From positions 1 to 20,594 of the forward strand of contig JAXHUH010000054.1 in the NCBI GenBank assembly GCA_034211175.1: a stretch of 20,594 nucleotides of DNA. The letters run 5' to 3'. The position numbers were made by a program, and so were the translations under genes. The first letter of the stretch is position 1. Every line of letters begins with the position of its first letter. Of this stretch, positions 7,780 to 14,566 are shown in pieces. The notes under the pieces are model-generated. The model saw nothing but the letters and a program-made list of their open reading frames with translations. It was not told the origin of the DNA and ran no database searches. This stretch comes from JAXHUH01 sp034211175. Lineage in GTDB: Bacteria; Actinomycetota; Acidimicrobiia; Acidimicrobiales; CAIXPF01.

Positions 7780-7965
7780 ATGGCGAAGAAGGCGCTCATC
7801 CAGAAGCAGCAGCGCAAGCCGAAGTTCAAGGTCCGGGGCTACACGCGGTGCCGCCGTTGCGGCCGGCCGCGCTCGGTCTACCGCAAGTTCGGGCTCTGCC
7901 GCGTGTGCCTGCGTGAGCTCGCACACGCCGGCGAGGTTCCCGGCGTCACCAAGGCCAGCTGGTAG
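7780..7965 (+). CDS. rpsN: 30S ribosomal protein S14, zinc type (uS14)
   Basis: S14 is a late-assembling head protein. This 61-residue copy is the short zinc-binding form, with Cys24-x2-Cys27 and Cys40-x2-Cys43 in RCRRCGRPRSVYRKFGLCRVC, then the conserved end GVTKASW. The longer zinc-free paralogue found in many actinobacteria under Zur control would be elsewhere in the genome and is not seen here. It sits six bases after rplE, with GGAGGGGTAGGAG overlapping the rplE stop as ribosome-binding site. It is often called rpsZ or rpsN1. Confidence 0.97.
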   Translation: MAKKALIQKQQRKPKFKVRGYTRCRRCGRPRSVYRKFGLCRVCLRELAHAGEVPGVTKASW

Positions 7966-7979
7966 GGGGTGACGGACTG

Positions 7980-8384
7980 ATGTCGATGACCGACCCCATT
8001 GCCGACATGCTCACTCGTCTGCGCAACGCGAACATCGCGATGCGTGACGAGGTGATCATGCCCTCGTCCAAGCTGAAGGAAGCCCTGGCGGCCCTCCTCG
8101 TGAAGGAGGGCTACCTGGCCGACTTCGCCGTTGCCCCGGCCACCAAGAAGCCGGGCAACGAGCTCACGATCACGCTCAAGTACTCGCCCGAGCGTCAGCG
8201 GACCATCTCCGGCCTCAAGCGCGTGTCCAAGCCGGGTCTGCGGGTCTACCGCAAGGCCGGCGAGGTCCCCCGCGTGCTCGGCGGACTCGGTGTCGCGGTG
8301 CTCTCGACCAGCCAGGGACTCATGACCGACCGTGAGGCGCGCAAGCGCCGGGTCGGTGGCGAGATCCTCTGCTACATCTGGTAG
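7980..8384 (+). CDS. rpsH: 30S ribosomal protein S8 (uS8)
   Basis: S8 is a primary 16S rRNA binder and, in E. coli, the translational repressor of the spc operon. The 134 residues have the start MTDPIADMLTRLRNANIA, SSKLKEALAALLVKEGYL and the C-terminal signatures RVSKPGLRVY and VLSTSQGLMTDREAR. ATG 7980 (two residues before the more usual MTDP start at 7986) is preferred because GGGGGTGA lies seven to eight bases upstream of it. No obvious S8-binding operator was recognised near rplE in this window. Confidence 0.97.
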   Translation: MSMTDPIADMLTRLRNANIAMRDEVIMPSSKLKEALAALLVKEGYLADFAVAPATKKPGNELTITLKYSPERQRTISGLKRVSKPGLRVYRKAGEVPRVLGGLGVAVLSTSQGLMTDREARKRRVGGEILCYIW

Positions 8385-8395
8385 GAGGCTCCGAG

Positions 8396-8935
8396 ATGTC
8401 CCGAGTCGGCAAGAACCCCATCCCGATCCCGAGCGGCGTCGAGGTGTCGATCAACGGCCGCGTCGTGTCCGTGAAGGGCTCCAAGGGTTCGCTCGAGCGA
8501 ACGATCCCCGAGCCGATCACGATCCGCGAGGAGGACGGGACGCTCCTGCTGGAGCGCCCGGACGACGGCCGTCGCGCCCGAGCGATGCACGGCCTCTCCC
8601 GCGCCCTCGTCAACAACATGGTGCTCGGCGTCTCGAACGGCTTCCGCAAGGAGCTCGAGATCGTCGGCGTCGGGTACCGGGCCAACGCCAAGGGCCCGTC
8701 CAAGCTCGAGCTGGCGCTCGGCTACAGCCACCCCGTCCAGGTCGACGCCCCCGAGGGCGTGACCTTCGAGGTGCCCCAGCCGACCCGCATCGACGTGGTC
8801 GGGATCGACAAGCAGCTCGTCGGCCAGGTCGCAGCGGACATCCGTGCGCTGCGCAAGCCCGAGCCGTACAAGGGCAAGGGCGTTCGCTACGTCGGCGAGC
8901 GAATCCTCCGCAAGGCCGGGAAGGCGGCCAAGTAG
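8396..8935 (+). CDS. rplF: 50S ribosomal protein L6 (uL6)
   Basis: L6 lies near the factor-binding site and the sarcin-ricin loop. The 179 residues begin SRVGKNPIPIPSGVEV and carry the two-domain repeat, GVSNGFRKELEIVGVGYRA in the centre and the C-terminal signature RKPEPYKGKGVRYVGE, with GRKAGK-like basic end RKAGKAAK. AGGAGG overlaps the rpsH stop and gives a strong ribosome-binding site. The stop is two bases before the rplR ATG. Confidence 0.98.
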   Translation: MSRVGKNPIPIPSGVEVSINGRVVSVKGSKGSLERTIPEPITIREEDGTLLLERPDDGRRARAMHGLSRALVNNMVLGVSNGFRKELEIVGVGYRANAKGPSKLELALGYSHPVQVDAPEGVTFEVPQPTRIDVVGIDKQLVGQVAADIRALRKPEPYKGKGVRYVGERILRKAGKAAK

Positions 8936-8937
8936 CC

Positions 8938-9303
8938 ATGAGCAACTACAGCGCCAAGCGCCGCCAGGCGCGTCTGCGGCGACACGCCCGGATCCGCAAG
9001 AAGGTCCGTGGCACCGCCGAGCGCCCTCGCCTGGCCGTGTTCCGATCCAACCAGCACATCGTCGCCCAGGTCATCGACGACGGCGCGGGCCACACCCTCG
9101 CCGCGGCGTCGACTCACGAGGCGTCCTTCAAGGACAAGGCGACGGGCAACATCGAGGCGGCCACCGAGGTCGGCAAGCTCGTGGCCCAGCGCGCCCGCGA
9201 CGCCGGTGTCACCGACGTCGTCTTCGACCGCGGCGGCTTCATGTACCACGGCCGCGTGGCCGCGGTGGCCGACGCCGCGCGAGAGGCGGGGCTGAAGCTG
9301 TGA
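8938..9303 (+). CDS. rplR: 50S ribosomal protein L18 (uL18)
   Basis: L18 binds 5S rRNA together with L5. The same frame is open for 202 codons upstream through rplF, but the real start is ATG 8938: the family begins there with a basic segment (RRQARLRRHARIRKKVRG), followed by TAERPRLAVFRSNQHIVAQVIDD and ending VVFDRGGFMYHGRVAAVADAAREAGL in conserved pieces. The product is 121 residues, as expected. A 57-base spacer with a good ribosome-binding site separates it from rpsE. Confidence 0.97.
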   Translation: MSNYSAKRRQARLRRHARIRKKVRGTAERPRLAVFRSNQHIVAQVIDDGAGHTLAAASTHEASFKDKATGNIEAATEVGKLVAQRARDAGVTDVVFDRGGFMYHGRVAAVADAAREAGLKL

Positions 9304-9360
9304 CCCAGACCGCCCGAGACCGCGCCCGGCCCGTCCGGTACCGCCGAGGGAGCTGAACCT

Positions 9361-9918
9361 GTGGCCGATTCCGACATCCAACTGCGCGAGTCGCGCGTCA
9401 TCAACATCAACCGTGTCGCCAAGGTCGTGAAGGGCGGCCGTCGCTTCTCGTTCACCGCACTCGTGGTGATCGGCGACGGCGCGGGCCACGTCGGCCTCGG
9501 CTACGGCAAGGCCAAGGAAGTGCCGCTGGCGATCCAGAAGGGCACCGAGGAAGCGCGCAAGAACGTGTTCTCGGTCCCGCTGGCCGGCTCGACCATCGTC
9601 CACCCCGTGCTCGGGGAGATGGGCGCCGGCCGCGTCCTGCTGAAGCCGGCGGCCCCCGGTACCGGTGTGATCGCCGGTGGTGCGGCGCGGTCGATCCTCG
9701 AGGAGGCCGGCATCCACGACGTGCTCTGCAAGTCGCTGGGCTCGTCGAACCACATCAACGTCGCTCGTGCCACCATCGCCGGGCTCCGGGCGCTGAAGCG
9801 GCCCGACGAGGTCGCCCGCCTGCGGGGCATCAGCCCCGAGGAGTTCATGCCGGCCGGTCTGTGGCGCGCCTACAAGGAGTCCCAGCGCGGCCCGCACGTC
9901 CCCGACGAGGTGGCGTGA
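9361..9918 (+). CDS. rpsE: 30S ribosomal protein S5 (uS5)
   Basis: S5 forms part of the mRNA entry channel and affects decoding accuracy; spectinomycin resistance maps to its N-terminal loop. The 185 residues contain that loop and double-stranded-RNA-binding fold (VAKVVKGGRRFSFTALVV), GDGAGHVGLGYGKAKEVPLA, and the C-domain GAARSILEEAGIHDVLCKSLGS. The start is GTG 9361, supported by GAGGGAG at 9346-9352 with eight bases of spacing; no other start is near. It is one base from rpmD. Confidence 0.98.
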   Translation: MADSDIQLRESRVININRVAKVVKGGRRFSFTALVVIGDGAGHVGLGYGKAKEVPLAIQKGTEEARKNVFSVPLAGSTIVHPVLGEMGAGRVLLKPAAPGTGVIAGGAARSILEEAGIHDVLCKSLGSSNHINVARATIAGLRALKRPDEVARLRGISPEEFMPAGLWRAYKESQRGPHVPDEVA

Positions 9919-9919
9919 C

Positions 9920-10102
9920 ATGGCGCTGCGAGTGACCCAGGTCCGGTCGCAGATCGGGACCAAGCCGAAGCACCGGGGCACGCTCCGGGCCCTCGGGCTC
10001 GGGCGCATCGGCAAGGAGCGCACGCTCCCTGACCGCCCCGAGATCCGCGGCATGATCGCCAAGGTGCCGCACCTCATCACGGTCGAGGAGGTCGACGAGT
10101 GA
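9920..10102 (+). CDS. rpmD: 50S ribosomal protein L30 (uL30)
   Basis: L30 is a small 23S rRNA-binding protein. The 60 residues match the bacterial family: VTQVRSQIGTKPKHRGTLRALGLGRIG in overlapping conserved parts, then the PEIRGMIAKVPHLITVEEV end. It starts one base after the rpsE stop and overlaps the rplO start as GTGA. Some bacterial lineages lack rpmD, so its presence is mildly informative. Confidence 0.97.
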   Translation: MALRVTQVRSQIGTKPKHRGTLRALGLGRIGKERTLPDRPEIRGMIAKVPHLITVEEVDE

Positions 10103-10587
10103 AGATCCACGACCTGAAGCCCGCGCCCGGGTCGAACCGCGGCCGCAAGCGCGTCGGTCGCGGCATCGGCGGCAAGGGCGGCAAGACCGCAGGCCGCGGC
10201 ACCAAGGGCCAGCGGGCACGGGGCACCGTGCCGGTCGGCTTCGAGGGTGGCCAGATGCCGATGCACATGCGGGTGCCGAAGCTTCGCGGCTTCAACAACC
10301 CGTTCCGCGTTGAGTATCAGGCCATCAACCTCGACACGCTCGAGGAGTCGGAGCTCGACGAGGTCTCGCCCGAGACGCTCCTCGCCGCCGGCCTCGTCCG
10401 CAAGGGCGCGCTGGTGAAGATCCTCGGTCGCGGCGAGCTCACCCGCAAGGTGACGGTCAAGGCCCATGCGTTCAGCCGTTCCGCCGAGGCCGCCATCACG
10501 TCGGCCGGGGGTACGGTTGAGGTACTGCCCCCGCCGTTCGGCAACGGCCGCCCGCCGGCCAAGGGCAACGCACTGACGAATCGCTGA
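10099..10587 (+). CDS. rplO: 50S ribosomal protein L15 (uL15)
   Basis: L15 is a late-assembly 23S rRNA protein with a long basic N-terminal arm. The 162 residues show KIHDLKPAPGSNRGRKRVGR, the glycine-rich GIGGKGGKTAGRGTKGQRAR, then GFEGGQMPMHMRVPKLRGF and a globular end containing FSRSAEAAITSAGG. It starts at GTG 10099 in a GTGA overlap with rpmD. A strong hairpin follows before secY. Length is slightly above average. Confidence 0.97.
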   Translation: MKIHDLKPAPGSNRGRKRVGRGIGGKGGKTAGRGTKGQRARGTVPVGFEGGQMPMHMRVPKLRGFNNPFRVEYQAINLDTLEESELDEVSPETLLAAGLVRKGALVKILGRGELTRKVTVKAHAFSRSAEAAITSAGGTVEVLPPPFGNGRPPAKGNALTNR

Positions 10588-10590
10588 GGT

Positions 10591-10614
10591 GGTGCCGGCC
10601 TCCGGGCCGGCACC
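10591..10614 (+). terminator. 10-bp UNCG-loop hairpin between rplO and secY
   Basis: GGTGCCGGCC (10591-10600) pairs perfectly with GGCCGGCACC (10605-10614). The loop TCCG is of the very stable UNCG type, closed by C-G. It begins three bases after the rplO stop. No T run follows, so it may be a partial terminator, an RNA-processing or stabilising stem, or a way to lower secY expression relative to ribosomal proteins. Confidence 0.45.
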
Positions 10615-10646
10615 CTCTCGACCACGAACCGACCGGGAGCGCACGC

Positions 10647-12014
10647 GTGGCCGCCAAAGGCACCGGCAGCGGGAACACCTTCATGCTCTCCAGCATGAAG
10701 AACATGTTCAAGGTGGCGGATCTCCGCAACAAGATCCTCTTCACCCTGCTCATCATCACGATCTACCGCTTCGGCGCCTACGTCCCCGCGCCGGGCATCG
10801 ACCTCGACGCCGTCGAGGCGCTCCAGGACCAGGCGGAGCAGGGCGGTGTGCTCGGCTTCCTCCAGCTGTTCTCGGGCGGCGCGCTGACCCAGTTCGCGGT
10901 GTTCGCGCTGGGGATCATGCCCTACATCACCAGCTCGATCATCATGCAGATCCTCGGGGTGGTCATCCCGCGCATCGAGCAGTGGCAGCAACAGGGCGCG
11001 GTCGGTCAGCGCAAGATCACCCAGTGGACCCGCTACCTGACCGTGGCCATCGCGGTGCTGCAGTCGACGGGCCTGGTGTTCCTGTTCCACAACGGCGGCC
11101 AGGGCGGCTTGTTCAGCGGCTCCGCCGGCAGCTTCGACCTGGTGCCGAACTTCAGCGTCGCCCGGGTGCTGCTCATCGTCCTGACGCTGACCGCGGGCAC
11201 GGCCCTCATCATGTGGATGGGTGAGCTGATCACCCAGCGGGGGATCGGCAACGGCATGTCGCTGATCATCTTCGCCTCGGTGGTGAGCGTGCTCCCGGCC
11301 CAGGGCGCCCGGATCCGGGCCGAGGCCGCGAACGGCAACGTCGTGCTCGCCATCGTGATCGCGATGTTCATCCTGTTGCTCGTCGGCATCGTGTTCGTCG
11401 AGCAGGGCCAGCGCCGCATCCCGGTCCAGTTCGCCAAGCGGGTGGTCGGCCGGCGGATGTACAGCGGCCAGAGCACCTACATCCCGCTCAAGGTCAACCA
11501 GTCCGGCGTGATCCCGGTGATCTTCGCCAGCTCGATGCTGTACCTGCCGATCCTCCTGTCGAACATCCTCCCGTCCGACGGTTGGGGGGCCTCGGTCCAG
11601 TCGTTCATCAACGACTACCTGGTCAACCCGACGAACGTCGTCTACATCCTCGTGTTCGGCATGCTCATCGTCGGGTTCGCGTACTTCTACACCGCGATCA
11701 CCTTCGACCCGGCCCAGCAGGCGGACACGATCCGCAAGCAGGGCGGGTTCATCCCCGGGATCCGGCCCGGTCCCCAGACCGAGCGCTACCTCGCCCGCAT
11801 CCTGTCGCGCATCACGCTCCCGGGCGCGCTGTTCGTCGCCGTCGTGGCCCTCCTGCCGACGATCTTCGTCGCCCAGTTCGTGAGCCGCAGCACGGTCCAG
11901 CAGTTCAGCTTCGGCGGCATCTCGGTGCTCATCTCGGTCGGCGTGGCCCTCGAGACGATGAAGCAGATCGACAGCCAGCTGATGATGCGCAACTACGAGG
12001 GCTTCCTGAAGTAG
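10647..12014 (+). CDS. secY: Preprotein translocase subunit SecY
   Basis: SecY is the central membrane channel of the Sec pathway. The 455-residue product has ten predicted membrane segments, starting with LFTLLIITIYRFGAYVPAPG; the cytoplasmic end of the channel is marked by the basic loop GFIPGIRPGPQTERYL, and the C-terminus ends ETMKQIDSQLMMRNYEGFLK. GTG 10647 is chosen because GGGAG (10635-10639) is seven bases before it. A later ATG at 10683 would remove 12 residues and match the length of some homologues, but has a poorer ribosome-binding site. It lies in the classical spc position, 59 bases after rplO. Confidence 0.96.
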   Translation: MAAKGTGSGNTFMLSSMKNMFKVADLRNKILFTLLIITIYRFGAYVPAPGIDLDAVEALQDQAEQGGVLGFLQLFSGGALTQFAVFALGIMPYITSSIIMQILGVVIPRIEQWQQQGAVGQRKITQWTRYLTVAIAVLQSTGLVFLFHNGGQGGLFSGSAGSFDLVPNFSVARVLLIVLTLTAGTALIMWMGELITQRGIGNGMSLIIFASVVSVLPAQGARIRAEAANGNVVLAIVIAMFILLLVGIVFVEQGQRRIPVQFAKRVVGRRMYSGQSTYIPLKVNQSGVIPVIFASSMLYLPILLSNILPSDGWGASVQSFINDYLVNPTNVVYILVFGMLIVGFAYFYTAITFDPAQQADTIRKQGGFIPGIRPGPQTERYLARILSRITLPGALFVAVVALLPTIFVAQFVSRSTVQQFSFGGISVLISVGVALETMKQIDSQLMMRNYEGFLK

Positions 12015-12251
12015 CAGCCGGACGGGTCGGCGGGCCCGCCTTGTTGACGGGTCGGCAGCAGCTTTGCCCGGACACGCGGCGCTCTGGCAGGCTCGACGCC
12101 ACACCGGCCGAGCGCGAGGCGAGGCCGTGGCCCGAGCGATTCGTCGGTGCACGCCGCCGGGTCTCGGCCGGGCCGTCAGAGAGCGGGAAGCGGCCTCGCC
12201 GGCCGTGAGCTTCCCATGACAGCGAAGACCTCAGCTCAACCGGGAGCTCAC
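12015..12251. other. secY-adk spacer with palindrome, direct repeat and hairpin
   Basis: This 237-base gap has no gene that I recognise. It contains the 12-bp palindrome GGCGGGCCCGCC (12029-12040) followed by TTGTTG, an 11-bp direct repeat GACGGGTCGGC at 12021-12031 and 12046-12056 flanking it, and a nested hairpin at 12185-12215 (GGGAAGC with GCTTCCC, inner GGCC/GGCC). A weak promoter-like pair TTGCCC (12064-12069), 18 bases, CAGGCT (12088-12093) is present. The gap may end the spc transcript and begin an adk-map unit, but the evidence is modest. Confidence 0.4.
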
Positions 12252-12827
12252 ATGGCATCACCCGTTCGTCTCGTCGTCCTCGGCCGTCAGGGTGCGGGCA
12301 AAGGCACCCAGTGCGCCCGCCTGGCCGAGCACTACGGTGCACTGCACATCTCGACCGGCGACATGCTGCGGGCCGCGGTCGCCGAGGGCACCGAGTTCGG
12401 CCGCAAGGCGAACGAGTTCATGTCCGCCGGTGAGCTCGTCCCCGATGACGTGATGCTCGGTGTGGTCACCGATCGCCTCGCCAAGCCCGACGCGGTCGAG
12501 CGCGGCTTCCTCCTCGACGGCTACCCCCGCAACGTCTCCCAGGCCGAGGCACTCGACGGGATGGTCGGCTCCGACGGCATCGACCGGGTGATCGACATCG
12601 ACGTGCCGCTCGAGGTCGTCCTCGAGCGCATCAAGGGCCGCGGCCGCGAGGACGACACCGAAGACGCCGTTCGCCGCCGCCTCGAGCTCTACGAGTCCCA
12701 GACCCGGCCGCTCACCGCGTTCTACGACGAGCGCAACAAGCTGGCCACGGTCGACGGGGTCGGCTCCGAGGACGAGGTCTTCGAGCGGCTCTGCAAGGTC
12801 ATCGACGAGGGGTCCTCGCGATCCTGA
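12252..12827 (+). CDS. adk: Adenylate kinase, short-LID form
   Basis: Adenylate kinase converts ATP and AMP to two ADP in the cytoplasm. The 191 residues contain the P-loop GRQGAGKGTQ (11-20; the usual GPPGAGKGTQ has PP where this has RQ), the AMP-binding STGDMLR (34-40), the signature GFLLDGYPRN (85-94) and a short LID around KGRGREDDTEDAVRRRLE (128-144), as in actinobacterial enzymes without the zinc LID. The frame is open to GTG 12147, but ATG 12252 has GGGAG five bases upstream and is where homology begins; ATG 12216 is another option. Its TGA overlaps the likely map start. Confidence 0.96.
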   Translation: MASPVRLVVLGRQGAGKGTQCARLAEHYGALHISTGDMLRAAVAEGTEFGRKANEFMSAGELVPDDVMLGVVTDRLAKPDAVERGFLLDGYPRNVSQAEALDGMVGSDGIDRVIDIDVPLEVVLERIKGRGREDDTEDAVRRRLELYESQTRPLTAFYDERNKLATVDGVGSEDEVFERLCKVIDEGSSRS

Positions 12828-13585
12828 ACCGGCGCGTCGAGCGCCGCAGCCCGGGCGAGGTCGCGGCCATGCGACGGGCCGGGGCCGTGGTCGCGGAGAT
12901 GCACGAGCGCATCCGTGCCGCCCTGCGGCCGGGCGTCACGACGGCTGAGCTGGACGCGGTCGGGCGCGAGGTCCTCGACCGGCGCGGCGCGACGTCCAAC
13001 TTCCTCGGCTACCACGGGTTCCCCGCCGTGATCTGCGCGTCGCCGAACGACGTCGTGATCCACGGGATCCCCGATGCCACCGTCCTCGAGGATGGCGACG
13101 TGATCTCCGTGGACTGCGGCGCCATCGTCGACGGCTGGCACGGCGACGCGGCGTTCACCGCCGGGGTCGGCACCCTCGATCCCGCGGTCGTCGAGCTCAT
13201 CGCGAACGCCGAGGCGTCGCTCGCCGCGGCGATCCGTGAGATGCGCCCCGGGTGTCGGTTGGGCGACCTGGGCCATGCCGTGCAGACGGTGGCCGAGGGT
13301 GCCGGCTACGGCGTCGTGCGCGAGTACGTGGGCCACGGGATCGGCCGGGAGATGCACCTGGCGCCCGACGTGCCCAACTACGGGCGCCCCGGCAAGGGGA
13401 TGACGCTGCGGACCGGCCACGTGTTGGCGATCGAGCCGATGATCACCGCCGGCTCCGCCGACACCTACGTCGCCGACGACGGCTGGACGGTGCGGACGGC
13501 CGACGGTTCGGTCGCCGTCCACGTCGAGCACACGGTTGCCGTCACCGACGACGGGCCGCTGATCCTGACGGCGCCGCAGGCCTGA
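12824..13585 (+). CDS. map: Methionine aminopeptidase type I, probable CTG start
   Basis: This enzyme removes the N-terminal methionine from nascent proteins. All metal ligands are present: counted from CTG 12824 they are Asp97, Asp108, His171, Glu204 and Glu235, with His80 and His178 as the substrate-contacting histidines (VIHGIPD, GHGIG, REMH, IEPM, VEHT). The first ATG is 12869, but the 15 codons before it read as the normal family N-terminus (ERRSPGEVAAM, compare the usual K-T/S-P-E-E-I-E-K-M). No ATG, GTG or TTG occurs there. CTG 12824 overlaps the adk stop as CTGA, with AGGGG at 12808-12812, so I place the start there (253 aa). ATC 12821 is another possible non-standard start. The conservative ATG gives 238 aa. 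Confidence 0.9.
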   Translation: MNRRVERRSPGEVAAMRRAGAVVAEMHERIRAALRPGVTTAELDAVGREVLDRRGATSNFLGYHGFPAVICASPNDVVIHGIPDATVLEDGDVISVDCGAIVDGWHGDAAFTAGVGTLDPAVVELIANAEASLAAAIREMRPGCRLGDLGHAVQTVAEGAGYGVVREYVGHGIGREMHLAPDVPNYGRPGKGMTLRTGHVLAIEPMITAGSADTYVADDGWTVRTADGSVAVHVEHTVAVTDDGPLILTAPQA

Positions 13586-13725
13586 TCACGCAGCGCCCGC
13601 CCCACGGACGCCGCAGCGGCCGCGACCGGGTTCGTGGCGCGTCGGGGGTCGGCGGCTATCCTTCGGTTCCGATGGCGAGAGGGCGAGCCGTTCTGGCCGC
13701 CCTTCGTCCGCGACCGCGGGTGGGG

Positions 13726-13754
13726 TTGGCCTGCGTCGCTGGACGCGCTATTGT
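13726..13754 (+). promoter_or_regulatory. Candidate promoter for the alpha cluster (rpmJ-rplQ)
   Basis: TTGGCC (13726-13731), exactly 17 bases, then TATTGT (13749-13754). The -10 matches consensus at four or five positions in a region otherwise over 70% GC. A transcript would start near 13761, giving a leader of about 240 nt before rpmJ. On its 3' side, 27 bases from the start of the -10, lies TTGCGCGCGCTTCG, which resembles the sequence at the same distance in the rplM promoter region. Confidence 0.5.
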
Positions 13755-13880
13755 GCCTTGATGGCCCTGCGCGGTTTGCGCGCGCTTCGAGCGCCGCTCG
13801 GTGCGTGGCCATCCTTCAAGTCAGTTGTGGAGGCTCGTACTGCCGGGCCCGCAACCCCAGTGACCGCGACCGCCGCCGAA

Positions 13881-13933
13881 GCGGGTCGGGGGAGCCGGGG
13901 CTGCTCGGATCGGCGGCAGGGGCCCCCGCCCGC
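13881..13933 (+). promoter_or_regulatory. Large GC hairpin in the rpmJ leader
   Basis: GCGGG (13881-13885) and CGGGGG (13887-13892) pair with CCCCCG (13923-13928) and CCCGC (13929-13933), leaving T13886 bulged: 11 G-C pairs around a 30-base loop that can itself pair (GCCG with CGGC). It ends about 70 nt before rpmJ. It may act as an attenuator or protein-binding site; no direct evidence. Confidence 0.4.
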
Positions 13934-14003
13934 ACCGTGACAACGACCGAGCCGGGATCCGTCCCGATCACCGCCGCTGTCGCCCAACGCATGAAGAAGC
14001 GCC

Positions 14004-14117
14004 ATGAAAGTTCGTCCCAGCGTCAAACCGATCTGCGAGAACTGCAAGGTGATCCGGCGGCACGGTGTCGTCCGGGTGATCTGCACGAACCCTCGGCACA
14101 AGCAGCGCCAGGGTTGA
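14004..14117 (+). CDS. rpmJ: 50S ribosomal protein L36 (bL36), zinc type
   Basis: L36 is the smallest large-subunit protein. Reading ATG 14004 gives 37 residues, MKVRPSVKPICENCKVIRRH then GVVRVICTNPRHKQRQG, an unmistakable match to the family. The zinc ligands Cys11, Cys14, Cys27 and His32 are all present, so this is the zinc-binding form, as for the S14 here. The ribosome-binding site is weak (GAAG about eight bases upstream). It is the first gene after the structured leader and lies 71 bases before rpsM. Confidence 0.97.
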   Translation: MKVRPSVKPICENCKVIRRHGVVRVICTNPRHKQRQG

Positions 14118-14119
14118 GG

Positions 14120-14185
14120 ATGGCACCCACGCAGATGGCACGCACCACCCCGACCCAGGCCGCGCCCGCGCGGCAGGAGAGCTGA
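14120..14185 (+). other. Possible 21-codon ORF in the rpmJ-rpsM gap
   Basis: A frame from ATG 14120 (internal ATG 14135) reads MAPTQMARTTPTQAAPARQES and ends three bases before the rpsM ATG. It contains GATGGCACGCA (14134-14144), repeated exactly at the rpsM start (14188-14198). No family is recognised and it is the tail of a longer chance frame. It may be a coupling ORF, a partial duplication of the rpsM start, or nothing. Confidence 0.15.
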
Positions 14186-14188
14186 ACG

Positions 14189-14566
14189 ATGGCACGCATC
14201 GCCGGCGTCGACATCCCCCGAGAGAAGCGCCTCGAGATATCGCTCACCTACATCTTCGGCGTCGGGCGGACGACGGCGCAGCAGGTGTGCGAGGCCACCG
14301 GCATCGAGAGCGGCACCCGCGTCCGTGACCTCACCGACGAAGAGGTCACGCGTCTTCGCGCCTACATCGAGCAGAACTTCAAGGTGGAGGGCGATCTCCG
14401 CCGCGAGGTGTCCCAGGACATCAAGCGGAAGATGGAGATCGGCTGCTACCAGGGCCTGCGCCACCGCCGTGGCCTGCCGGTCCACGGCCAGCGCACCCAC
14501 ACCAACGCGCGGACCCGCAAGGGCCCGAAGAAGACCGTCGCCGGGAAGAAGAAGGTGAGGAAGTAA
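14189..14566 (+). CDS. rpsM: 30S ribosomal protein S13 (uS13)
   Basis: S13 is a head protein that contacts P-site tRNA and L5. The 125 residues have MARIAGVDIPREKRLEISLT at the start, YIFGVGRTTAQQVCEATGI, the helix-two-turn-helix centre and the conserved basic end GLPVHGQRTHTNARTRKGPK followed by a lysine-rich tail. AGGAGAG (14175-14181) is the ribosome-binding site. Its TAA shares a base with the rpsK ATG (TAATG). Length is normal. Confidence 0.98.
   Translation: MARIAGVDIPREKRLEISLTYIFGVGRTTAQQVCEATGIESGTRVRDLTDEEVTRLRAYIEQNFKVEGDLRREVSQDIKRKMEIGCYQGLRHRRGLPVHGQRTHTNARTRKGPKKTVAGKKKVRK

Larger units (their letters stand above)
13586..14003. other. map-rpmJ spacer where infA is expected; promoter and structured leader
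   Basis: No frame in these 418 bases encodes an IF-1-like protein or anything else I recognise, although actinobacteria usually have infA here. A good promoter candidate is at 13726-13754. Downstream of it the RNA could fold extensively: GATGGCC (13760-13766) with GGCCATC (13807-13813) enclosing small GC hairpins, and GCGGG-T-CGGGGG (13881-13892) with CCCCCGCCCGC (13923-13933). The region probably is the 5' leader of the rpmJ-rplQ (alpha) transcript. Confidence 0.55.

Noticed and set aside
12147..12251. Longer adenylate kinase from GTG 12147 or ATG 12216
   Set aside because: The extra residues match no family feature; ATG 12252 has the better ribosome-binding site and standard length.
12824..12868. 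Frameshift or pseudogene explanation for the missing ATG of map
   Set aside because: The frame is continuous and all catalytic residues are intact; a non-standard start explains the data more simply.
13634..14185. 183-codon + strand frame between map and rpsM as a possible gene
   Set aside because: It overlaps rpmJ in another frame, crosses the promoter candidate and large hairpin, and has no recognisable domain; it is not infA.
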